NCBI RefSeq assembly: GCF_030730945.1 | Contig: NZ_JAVAMS010000015.1 | Span: forward strand, 1-10,785 | DNA length: 10,785 bases | Direction of reading: 5' to 3' | Source of the DNA: Aurantiacibacter poecillastricola | Lineage (GTDB): Bacteria > Pseudomonadota > Alphaproteobacteria > Sphingomonadales > Sphingomonadaceae | Part shown: piece by piece, positions 1 to 10,025 of the stretch | Numbering within the stretch: position 1 is the first letter of the stretch | Layout of the letters: every line of letters starts with the position of its first letter | Translations under genes and position numbers: made by a program | The notes under the pieces: generated by a model | Told to the model about the DNA's origin: nothing | What the model saw: only the letters and a program-made list of their open reading frames with translations | Database searches by the model: none

Positions 1-1811
<1,811 letters not shown>

Positions 1812-1815
<4 letters not shown>

Positions 1816-2234
1816 CGCCGCAGCCCTCCATTCACCTTGTTCAACGTCACGAGCAGGCATCCATGCACGCTCGACCGGCGAACCGAGTCATAGCGGCCCG
1901 GCGGCAGCGGCAGGCGTCGTTCGAACCGGCCTTGCGGGAGTTCGAGCCGATGGATCTTGGCGATGCGCAGTTCGGGAGGCAGGATCCGGTAGCCGCGGAC
2001 GACCAGCACGCCGTCGTCGATGAACGCCTCGGTCTGGTCGAGGTCGACCCCGGGCAGCGCGACGAGCACGAGCAGTTCGCCCTCGGTCTCGAGCATGTCG
2101 GCCGGCGGCTCCCAACTGGGCGCGCCGCCGCTCGCCCGCGACGGGGCGAAGGCCTGCTGATGCAGGCGCTGCACGCGGTCGATCAGGTCGACGGCTTCCG
2201 CCCACATCCAATCCCGCGATCGGCCAGAATTCAT
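1812..2234 (-). CDS. Hsp20 / alpha-crystallin family small heat-shock protein
   Basis: This is a 140-residue small heat-shock protein, a class that holds unfolding proteins in solution without ATP until other chaperones or proteases take them. The alpha-crystallin domain covers about residues 45-135. Supporting patterns are WEPPADMLETEGELLVLVALPGV, typical of its first strands (shown here as separate family cues WEPPADM and LVLVALPGV), then LVVRGYR, GRFERRLPLPPG and the late-strand GCLLVTLNK. The N-terminal arm is short and tryptophan-rich. The usual C-terminal I-X-I anchor is not visible, because the protein ends soon after the domain with GGLRR. I chose the ATG at 2234 because GAGAGG lies about 7 nt upstream; a longer reading to 2276 adds residues from a hairpin-rich leader and is less likely. 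It is the first gene of an operon with lon, which suggests joint handling of heat-damaged proteins. Confidence 0.9.
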
Positions 2235-2250
2235 GTGACGTCCTCTCTCG

Positions 2251-2282
2251 GCGGCCGGGGGTGTGCCGTGGGGCACGGCCGC
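2251..2282 (-). promoter_or_regulatory. GC-rich hairpin in the hsp20-lon leader, next to the ribosome binding site
   Basis: On the minus strand GCGGCC (2282-2277) pairs with GGCCGC (2256-2251), and GTGCC pairs with GGCAC inside it around a 4-nt loop (2276-2263). An alternative inner stem GCCGTG/CACGGC is also possible. The structure ends only a few bases before the GAGAGG ribosome binding site of the hsp20-type gene. Small heat-shock genes of alphaproteobacteria are often under RNA thermometers such as ROSE elements, but I see no ROSE consensus and the ribosome binding site itself is not clearly paired. The hairpin is directly visible; a thermosensor role is inference. Confidence 0.5.
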
Positions 2283-2289
2283 TCCCCCG

Positions 2290-2320
2290 TAATAAGGAAA
2301 CGCGGACCCGCAATTTCAAG
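2290..2320 (-). promoter_or_regulatory. Candidate sigma-32 (RpoH) heat-shock promoter for hsp20-lon
   Basis: The minus strand carries CTTGAAA (2320-2314), identical to the heat-shock -35 element, then 16 nt, then CCTTATTA (2297-2290), which resembles the -10 consensus CCCCATNT and the alphaproteobacterial form CYTATNT. The spacing is at the long end of the accepted range. Transcription would start around 2280-2285, giving a leader of about 50 nt that holds the hairpin. The downstream genes, a small heat-shock protein and Lon, are classic members of this regulon. Confidence 0.6.
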
Positions 2321-2354
2321 CGGTGCCCGAAACGAGCCTAGCGTCCCGCCGTTC

Positions 2355-2379
2355 GACGCCGGGGAGCGTCCGAAGTTCC
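2355..2379 (-). promoter_or_regulatory. Possible EcfG-type general stress promoter upstream of hsp20-lon
   Basis: The minus strand reads GGAAC (2379-2375), 16 nt, then CGTC (2358-2355). The general stress sigma factor EcfG of alphaproteobacteria recognises GGAAC, 16-17 nt, CGTT, so eight of nine bases agree. It would give a second, longer leader of roughly 110 nt. A match this short can arise by chance in GC-rich DNA. Confidence 0.3.
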
Positions 2380-2487
2380 GGCCCGCAAGACGGGGCGCAT
2401 CCAGATAGAGCCGGTCTGCACACTGCAATAGCGGGCACCGTGGTGCGTATATGCGTTAGGTAGAACGAAAATGTGCAGGAGATCATG

Positions 2488-3972
2488 ATGGCTAGAGCGA
2501 TCGTCGACACGACCGCTGGAACGGTGCGGGGAACAATCGAAGCGGGCGTTCGCCGCTTCCGCGGCGTTCCCTATGCGGCCGCGCCGGTGGGCGACCGTCG
2601 CTTCGCCGCCCCCGCGCCCGCCGAACCCTGGGAAGGCGTGCGCGACGCGGTCGACCCCGGCCCCAACGCCCCCCATCGGGTCAAGGCATTCCCCGGCCTC
2701 GACGTCACACCGCTGATCGGCAGCGGCTGGGTTCAGGGCGACGATTATTTGTCGGCCAATATCTGGACGCCCGAGGCCAATGGCGGCGGCCGGCCGGTGA
2801 TGGTGTGGATCCACGGCGGCGGCTTCGTGATCGGCAGCAAGGACGTGTCGATCAGCGACGGCGCCGCCTTCGCCCGCGCCGGTCTGGTCTGTTTCGCGAT
2901 CAACTACCGCATGGGCATCGACGGCTTCCTTCCAATCCCGGGCGTGCCCACCAATCTGGGCCTGCGCGACATGATCGCAGCGCTGCAGTGGGTGCGCGCG
3001 AATGCCGCGGCATTCGGCGGCGATCCGCGCAATATCACGGTGTTCGGCGAGTCCGCGGGCGCCATGGCGATCGCCGACCTGATCGCTTCCCCGCTCGCCA
3101 AAGGCCTGTTCCGCCGCGCTATCATCCAGAGCGGCCATGCCGGCATGACCCGCGAGATCCCGGTGATGCAGCGACTGGTCAAGAAGCTGGCCAAGCTGCT
3201 GCGGGTGACGCCCGACCGGGCCGGCTTCGCCAGCGTGGCGCCGGGCGATGCGCTCGACGCGGTCGAGCAGATATCGGCGCCGACCGCGCGGATCGACCTG
3301 CGCGATTCGAGGGGGCATGAGCCGATGTTCGGCCTCAGTCGCTTCGTGCCCGTCCATGGCGACGACGTCCTTCCGCTCCAACCGCTCGAAGCTTTGCGGC
3401 GCGGCGCGGGGAGCGATGTCGAGGTCCTGATCGGCACCAATGCGGAGGAGATGAATCTCTTCCTCGTCCCCTCCGGGGTGCGCGACAAGATCGGTGGCCT
3501 GCTCGCGACATTCCTGCTCAGCCGATCGCAACCGGGCGCGCGCAGGGTGCTCAAGGCCTATGGCCTGGGGAAGCATGGCGTGAAGCCCGGACAGGCGCTG
3601 ACCGACGCGATGAACGACCTCGTCTTCCGCTGGCCCGCGCGCCGTTTCGCCGAGGAGCATCAGGGCCGGACGCATATGTACGAGTTCGACTGGCGCTCGC
3701 CCGCCTTCAAGGGCGAGCTCGGCTCCTGCCACGCGGTCGAACTGCCCTTCGTGTTCGACACGCTCGCGACCGCGACGGGCGCGCAGGGCCTGGTCGGGGA
3801 AGCCCCGCCGCAGCAGCTCGCCGATCGCATGCATCGGCTTTGGGTCGACTTCGCCCGCGACGGCAACCTGCCCTGGTCGCCGTTCGACCGCGAGAAAAGG
3901 CTGGTCTATTCGATTTCGGACGGACTCGCCCGTTCCGAACCACGCCTGCCGGCGGCGACCTTTCTTCCTTGA
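2488..3972 (+). CDS. Type B carboxylesterase
   Basis: This is a 494-residue serine hydrolase of the carboxylesterase type B (COesterase) alpha/beta-hydrolase family, which splits carboxylic esters. The N-terminal pattern VRRFRGVPYAAAPVGDRRF and the YLSANIWTP stretch are family hallmarks. The oxyanion-hole motif HGGG is at residues 109-112, the nucleophile is Ser189 in GESAG, the likely acid is Glu321 in GTNAEE, and the likely base is His415 in SCHAVELPF, so the triad looks complete. Length is normal for bacterial members. No signal peptide is seen, so it is probably cytoplasmic. AGGAG at 2477-2481 lies 6 nt before the ATG at 2488; the ATG at 2485 and a GTG at 2473 fit worse. It is divergent from hsp20-lon and is followed by 156 bp before the receptor gene, so it may be transcribed separately from the receptor operon. 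The substrate cannot be read from the sequence. Confidence 0.92.
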   Translation: MARAIVDTTAGTVRGTIEAGVRRFRGVPYAAAPVGDRRFAAPAPAEPWEGVRDAVDPGPNAPHRVKAFPGLDVTPLIGSGWVQGDDYLSANIWTPEANGGGRPVMVWIHGGGFVIGSKDVSISDGAAFARAGLVCFAINYRMGIDGFLPIPGVPTNLGLRDMIAALQWVRANAAAFGGDPRNITVFGESAGAMAIADLIASPLAKGLFRRAIIQSGHAGMTREIPVMQRLVKKLAKLLRVTPDRAGFASVAPGDALDAVEQISAPTARIDLRDSRGHEPMFGLSRFVPVHGDDVLPLQPLEALRRGAGSDVEVLIGTNAEEMNLFLVPSGVRDKIGGLLATFLLSRSQPGARRVLKAYGLGKHGVKPGQALTDAMNDLVFRWPARRFAEEHQGRTHMYEFDWRSPAFKGELGSCHAVELPFVFDTLATATGAQGLVGEAPPQQLADRMHRLWVDFARDGNLPWSPFDREKRLVYSISDGLARSEPRLPAATFLP

Positions 3973-3982
3973 TTTCAGACAC

Positions 3983-3999
3983 TTGATCGGGCCGGTCAA
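3983..3999 (+). terminator. Weak hairpin just after the esterase gene
   Basis: TTGATCGG and CCGGTCAA form a near-perfect inverted repeat (one G-U pair in RNA), 10 nt after the esterase stop codon. It is short and not followed by a run of T, so it is at best a weak terminator or a transcript-end stabiliser. A further perfect palindrome, GCCGATCGGC, follows at 4008-4017. Confidence 0.25.
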
Positions 4000-4037
4000 T
4001 TGTCCGAGCCGATCGGCAAAGCCGGCGGTGCATCAGG

Positions 4038-4068
4038 ACCTTTCTGAAAGGTAAGCTATCGGATAGGT
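4038..4068 (+). promoter_or_regulatory. Tandem palindromic operator ahead of the TonB-dependent receptor gene
   Basis: Two 15-bp palindromes stand side by side. ACCTTTCTGAAAGGT (4038-4052) is a perfect palindrome around its central base, and AGCTATCGGATAGGT (4054-4068) has one mismatch. Their centres are 16 bp apart. The flanks AGGACCT and AGGTCCT (4035-4041, 4065-4071) also mirror each other. The same motif recurs at 9961-9998 ahead of the AraC-type regulator gene. The location, 60-90 bp before the receptor start, fits an operator or activator site. I could not place convincing -35 and -10 boxes with confidence. Confidence 0.65.
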
Positions 4069-4128
4069 CCTCTTCATTGGTTGGCGCCAGATCATCAAAG
4101 GTCGGCGCGTTTCAGGAGAGGACCACAG

Positions 4129-6243
<2,115 letters not shown>

Positions 6244-6251
6244 GACAGGCC

Positions 6252-7655
6252 ATGACCGCGCCCCTGCCCAATTTCGACCGCAAGCCGCTGCCCACGGGCT
6301 TCCTCGACGAGGTTCGTGCGGTGGTCGGCGACCGGCTCGGCACCGGGGAGGCGATCCGCCTCCAGCATGGGTCGAGCGAGACCCATTTCGATCCGGTGCT
6401 GCCCGATGCGGTCGCCTTCGTTCGCTCGACCGAAGAGGTGGCGGCGCTGGTCAGGCTGTGCGTCGCCGCCGAGGTACCGATCATAGCCTTCGGCGCCGGC
6501 ACCTCGCTCGAGGGCAACGTCACCCCGGTCAAGGGCGGCCTCACGATCGACCTGTCGGAGATGAACGCGATCCTCGAGGTGAACCAGGAGGATTTCGACT
6601 GCACCGTCCAGGCGGGGGTGCGGCGCGAACAGCTCAACGAACATCTGCGCGACCAGGGGCTGTTCTTCCCGATCGATCCCGGGGCCAACGCCACCATCGG
6701 CGGCATGGCGTCGACCCGTGCGTCCGGCACCAACGCGGTGCGCTACGGTACGATGCGCGAGGCGATCCTGTCGCTGCGCGTCGTCACCCCCGACGGCAAG
6801 GTGATCCGTACCGCGCGCCGGGCGCGCAAGTCGGCGGCGGGCTACGACCTGACCCGTCTGATGATCGGCGCCGAAGGCACGCTGGGCATCATCACCGAGA
6901 TCACCCTGCGCCTGCACGGCATTCCCGAGGCGATCTCCTCGGCGGTCTGCTCCTTCGAGACCCTCAAGGGCGCGGTCGACACCGTCGTCCAGTCGATCCA
7001 GATCGGCGTGCCGGTCGCGCGGATCGAGATCCTCGACGATGCGCAGGTTCGGGCCTGCAACGCCTATTCGAAGCTCGACTATCCCGAAAAGACGACCCTG
7101 CTGTTCGAATTCCACGGCTCCGAACGCTATGTCGAGGAGCAGGTCGAGACGGTGCGCGAGATCGCCGGCTATAATGGCGGCGGCGAGTTCCTCTGGTCGA
7201 ACCTGCCCGAAGAACGCAACCGGCTGTGGAAAGCGCGGCACGAGGCCTATTACGCCGCGGTCAACCAGCGCCCCGGCGCGGTCGGCTGGACCACCGACGT
7301 CTGCGTGCCGATCAGCCGCCTCGCCGAATGCATCGTCGAGACCAAGGAAGATCTTGCGACGTCGTCGGTACCCTCGACGATCCTCGGCCATGTCGGCGAC
7401 GGCAATTTCCACGTGATCTTCGCGATCGATCCCAAAAGGCCGGAGGAGATGATCGAGGTCGAGGCACTCAACGACCGGATCGTCGCCCGCGCGCTCGCCA
7501 TGGACGGCACCTGTACCGGCGAACATGGCATCGGTCTGGGCAAGCAGCAGTTCCTCGTCGACGAACTGGGTGACGCGGTCGAAATGATGCGGCTGATCAA
7601 GCGTGCGATCGACCCGAAGGACCTGTTCAACCCCGGCAAGATATTCCAGCTTTGA
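6252..7655 (+). CDS. FAD-linked oxidase, D-lactate/D-2-hydroxyacid dehydrogenase (LDHD/GlcD) type
   Basis: This 467-residue flavoprotein belongs to the vanillyl-alcohol-oxidase/PCMH fold. The FAD-binding half (about residues 35-220) carries GAGTSLEG at 81-88 and DPGANATIGG further on. The C-terminal half ends with the family's metal and substrate motifs HVGDGNFH (380-387) and GEHGIG (E424, H425), then LFNPGKIF. This C-terminal pattern closely resembles LDHD-type enzymes, which oxidise D-lactate and other D-2-hydroxy acids to 2-oxo acids and pass electrons to cytochrome c or the quinone pool. The exact substrate is not readable. I chose the ATG at 6252, 8 nt after the receptor stop; its AGG is only 2 nt away, so initiation may rely on coupling. 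A TTG at 6240 that overlaps the receptor stop is a less likely start. It lies in the same operon as the receptor and downstream hydrolase. Confidence 0.9.
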   Translation: MTAPLPNFDRKPLPTGFLDEVRAVVGDRLGTGEAIRLQHGSSETHFDPVLPDAVAFVRSTEEVAALVRLCVAAEVPIIAFGAGTSLEGNVTPVKGGLTIDLSEMNAILEVNQEDFDCTVQAGVRREQLNEHLRDQGLFFPIDPGANATIGGMASTRASGTNAVRYGTMREAILSLRVVTPDGKVIRTARRARKSAAGYDLTRLMIGAEGTLGIITEITLRLHGIPEAISSAVCSFETLKGAVDTVVQSIQIGVPVARIEILDDAQVRACNAYSKLDYPEKTTLLFEFHGSERYVEEQVETVREIAGYNGGGEFLWSNLPEERNRLWKARHEAYYAAVNQRPGAVGWTTDVCVPISRLAECIVETKEDLATSSVPSTILGHVGDGNFHVIFAIDPKRPEEMIEVEALNDRIVARALAMDGTCTGEHGIGLGKQQFLVDELGDAVEMMRLIKRAIDPKDLFNPGKIFQL

Positions 7656-7659
7656 ACGA

Positions 7660-7681
7660 AGGCCCGGTTCCGTCCGGGCCT
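7660..7681 (+). terminator. GC-rich hairpin between the oxidase and hydrolase genes
   Basis: AGGCCCGG (7660-7667) and CCGGGCCT (7674-7681) make an 8-bp perfect stem with a 6-nt loop, starting 4 nt after the oxidase stop codon. No T-run follows, so full termination is unlikely. It may attenuate or stabilise the transcript and lower expression of the downstream genes relative to the oxidase. Confidence 0.45.
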
Positions 7682-7710
7682 CCGTCATGTCCGCTGGAAA
7701 GGATCTGCCC

Positions 7711-8661
7711 GTGAACAGCCGCCACCTCGTCGACCCCGAACTCCTGCCCGTTCTGGAGCAGTTTCCGGACAGCGAGCTCAGCCGCGAAAGCCTGCCTGCG
7801 CTGCGCGAGCAGTTGAGGGCGATGCTGCCGCCGGCGCAGACCGACGCGGCGATCGAGGTGAAGACCGTCGCCGGCCCTGCGGGGGGCCCCGACATCCAGC
7901 TGCGCGTCCTGCGACCGAAGGACGCGGCCGCCGCCCCGCTTCCCGTCATCTATCACATCCATGGCGGCGGCTTTGTCGCCGGCACCGCGGATCAGGGGGA
8001 CATGTCCAACGGGCCGCTGGCGATCGAGCTGAACTGCGCGATCGTCTCGGTCGACTATCGGCTCGCGCCCGAGACCGTGTTTCCCGGCTCGATCGAGGAC
8101 TGCTATGCCGGCCTTGCCTGGGTCTTCGCCAACGCCGCCGAACAGGGTTTCGATACGGCCCGGATCGGCGTGATGGGCGAAAGCGCGGGCGGCGGCCTTG
8201 CCGCGGCGCTGGCGCTGCTGGCGCGCGACCGCGGCGAATATCCCCTCGCCTTCCAGCAGCTCATCTATCCGATGCTCGACGATCGCAACGGCAGCGGCGC
8301 CGAACCCCATCCCTTCGTCGGCGAATATGTCTGGACGCCGGAAAAGAACCGCTTCGGCTGGGAAGCCCTGCTCGGCCATGCGCCCGGCGGCGCCGACGTT
8401 TCGCCCTATGCGGCGCCCGCCCGCGCGACCGACCTGTCAGGCCTGCCGCCGACCTTCCTCTACGCCGGAGCGCTCGATCTCTTCCTGGAGGAGAATCTCG
8501 ATTATGCGCGCCGCCTCGCCCGCGCAGGCGTGCCGATCGAATTCCATCTTTTTCCCGGAGCCTTCCACGCCTTCGAACTGCAGGCCGACGCCTATGTCAG
8601 CCGGCAGGCGCGGCAGCTCAGCCAGTCGGCCCTCAGGAGGTTCCTTGCCCCTCGCACCTGA
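7711..8661 (+). CDS. Alpha/beta hydrolase of the hormone-sensitive-lipase (HSL) esterase family
   Basis: This 316-residue cytoplasmic esterase resembles bacterial family IV (HSL) enzymes, which usually prefer short-chain or bulky esters. The oxyanion-hole HGGG is at residues 84-87 (context YHIHGGGFVAGT). The nucleophile is Ser158 in GESAGG, the acid Asp256 in GALDLF, and the base His286 in GAFHAFE, so all catalytic residues are present. No signal peptide is seen. I chose the GTG at 7711 because GGAAAGGA lies 7 nt before it; the in-frame ATG at 7687 sits directly after a hairpin and lacks a ribosome binding site. The end overlaps the MFS gene by 17 nt, so these two are coupled. It is unrelated in sequence class to the type B esterase at 2488, so the locus carries two different ester-cleaving enzymes. 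Confidence 0.9.
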   Translation: MNSRHLVDPELLPVLEQFPDSELSRESLPALREQLRAMLPPAQTDAAIEVKTVAGPAGGPDIQLRVLRPKDAAAAPLPVIYHIHGGGFVAGTADQGDMSNGPLAIELNCAIVSVDYRLAPETVFPGSIEDCYAGLAWVFANAAEQGFDTARIGVMGESAGGGLAAALALLARDRGEYPLAFQQLIYPMLDDRNGSGAEPHPFVGEYVWTPEKNRFGWEALLGHAPGGADVSPYAAPARATDLSGLPPTFLYAGALDLFLEENLDYARRLARAGVPIEFHLFPGAFHAFELQADAYVSRQARQLSQSALRRFLAPRT

Positions 8662-9955
8662 CCCAACGCGCGCCGAACCGCGCCTGTCCGCCGCGCTGCC
8701 CGCGCTGTTCGCCCTGGCGCTGGCGCTGGCCATCGGCACGATGTCGATCTTCCTTTTCAGCATCGTCCAGGAGGCCGCCAAGGCCGAACTGGGCCTGACA
8801 GACAACCAGCTCGGCTTCATCCAGGGCGTGGGCGCGGCGGCGCCGCTCGCCGTGCTGGCGGTGCCGATCGGACGACTGGTCGACAGCAGCAACCGGATGC
8901 GGCTCCTGCTCCTGCTGGTGCTCGGCTGGACGATCGGGCTGGTGCTGACCGCCTTCGCCGACAGCGTCACCGGGCTGTTCATCGCCCGGATGTTCGTCGC
9001 GGTGGGCGGCTTCTGTTCGGTCACCGCCGCTATCTCGATCGCGGCCGACATGTGCCCGCCGACCCAGCGCGGCAGCGCGATGCTGGTCCTGACGCTCGGC
9101 AAATGGGGCGGCAGCGCGGGTGCGTTCGCGCTGGGCGGCTGGCTGTTCGGCATGCTCGGCACGATGGTGCTTCCCGCATGGATCGGCCCGGTCGCGCCTT
9201 GGCGCGGGGTCCATCTCGCCGTGGCCGCGATCGGCGTGATCGTGTGCCTGCCGCTGCTGTTCGTCCGCGAGCCGGCCCGGCGCGAGACGGTCGCGGGCGC
9301 CGATGCTCCCTTCTCGGTCGCGATGCGCGAACTTTGGGACCGGCGTGCCTTCATCCTTCCCTTGTTCGCCGGCCAGCTCTCGGTCGCGATGATCGATACC
9401 GCCGCCGGCATCTGGGCCGCGCCGGTGCTGAGCCGCAGCTATGGGCTCCAGCCCGATCAGTTCGCCCAGTGGATGGGCCTGGTCGTCTTCGCCGCCGGCG
9501 TGATCGGATCGATCCTGGGCGGTCTTGTCGCCGACTGGGGCCATCGCCTTCCGCGCCGTGGCGGCATCCTGATCGGCGCGATCGCGGCGACGACCCTGTC
9601 GGTGCCGATGTCACTTTTCCCGCTCGCCCTCGACGTGCCCAGTTTCGCGCTGATGCTCGGGCTCTTCCTGTTCTGCGGCACAGCCGCCGGGCTGATCGTC
9701 GGCGTCACCATCACGGTCCTGCTGCCCAACGAGCTGCGCGGATTCTGCATTGGGCTGTTCGTGGCGCTGGCCGGCGTCCTCGGCTTCGGCGTGGCGCCGC
9801 CGCTGATCACGCTGGTCAGCGGCCTGCTGGGCGGGGAGAGCCATCTGGGCACCGCGCTCGCGATCGTCGGCGTCGTGATCACGGCGATCGCCTCGCTCGC
9901 CTTCCCCCTGGCGATGCGCCACGCGCCGCGCGATTCGACCTCGCTCGCCACATGA
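8645..9955 (+). CDS. MFS transporter (spinster-like), inner membrane
   Basis: This 436-residue carrier of the major facilitator superfamily should have 12 transmembrane helices, and I can count 12 hydrophobic stretches, six before and six after a cytoplasmic loop around residues 210-235. AELGLTDNQLGFIQG and PIGRLVDSSNRMRLL, a motif-A-like loop between helices 2 and 3, match the spinster-like group common in sphingomonads. AADMCPPTQRGSA follows helix 4. The role is probably import or export of a small organic acid or aromatic compound across the inner membrane, but the direction cannot be seen. I chose a TTG start at 8645: AGGAGG (8635-8640) stands 4 nt before it and no ATG or GTG precedes the first helix. 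It begins inside the end of the hydrolase gene, which supports co-translation. It is the last gene before the regulator. Confidence 0.88.
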   Translation: MPLAPDPTRAEPRLSAALPALFALALALAIGTMSIFLFSIVQEAAKAELGLTDNQLGFIQGVGAAAPLAVLAVPIGRLVDSSNRMRLLLLLVLGWTIGLVLTAFADSVTGLFIARMFVAVGGFCSVTAAISIAADMCPPTQRGSAMLVLTLGKWGGSAGAFALGGWLFGMLGTMVLPAWIGPVAPWRGVHLAVAAIGVIVCLPLLFVREPARRETVAGADAPFSVAMRELWDRRAFILPLFAGQLSVAMIDTAAGIWAAPVLSRSYGLQPDQFAQWMGLVVFAAGVIGSILGGLVADWGHRLPRRGGILIGAIAATTLSVPMSLFPLALDVPSFALMLGLFLFCGTAAGLIVGVTITVLLPNELRGFCIGLFVALAGVLGFGVAPPLITLVSGLLGGESHLGTALAIVGVVITAIASLAFPLAMRHAPRDSTSLAT

Positions 9956-9960
9956 CCTTT

Positions 9961-9998
9961 ACCTTTCTGATAGGTCTCGACAAACCTATCAGGAAGGT
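9961..9998 (+). promoter_or_regulatory. Paired palindromic operator ahead of the AraC-type regulator gene
   Basis: ACCTTTCTGATAGGT (9961-9975) and ACCTATCAGGAAGGT (9984-9998) each approach a 15-bp palindrome and together form an inverted repeat with one mismatch. Their centres are 23 bp apart. They share the consensus ACCTNTCNGANAGGT with the pair at 4038-4068. The pair fills most of the 70-bp gap between the MFS stop and the regulator start, as expected for autoregulation. Confidence 0.65.
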
Positions 9999-10005
9999 CT
10001 AGCTT
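9977..10005 (+). promoter_or_regulatory. Possible vegetative promoter for the AraC-type regulator gene
   Basis: TCGACA (9977-9982; 5 of 6 bases of TTGACA), 17 nt, then TAGCTT (10000-10005; weak -10, 3 of 6). The second operator copy lies between the boxes, so a protein bound there would block polymerase. The weak -10 makes this tentative. Confidence 0.3.
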
Positions 10006-10025
10006 TTCCTCGATAGGATGAGAGG

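Noticed and set aside
2435..2454. Short inverted repeat GCACC-GT-GGTGC and TATATG box upstream of the type B esterase
   Set aside because: The arms are only 5 bp and no matching -35 element lies at a proper distance, so I could not support an operator or promoter.
2338..3999. 553-codon minus-strand open frame opposite the type B esterase
   Set aside because: The plus strand encodes an esterase with a full catalytic triad; the antisense translation is low-complexity and rich in Arg, Ala, His and Asp.
4082..4089. TGGCGCCA palindrome between the operators and the receptor start
   Set aside because: It is an 8-bp palindrome expected by chance in GC-rich DNA, and it is not repeated in the other regulatory gap.
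8633..9544. Minus-strand open frame opposite the MFS gene
   Set aside because: It is the antisense of membrane-helix codons; the translation is full of His, Asp, Arg and Gln repeats and has no domain.
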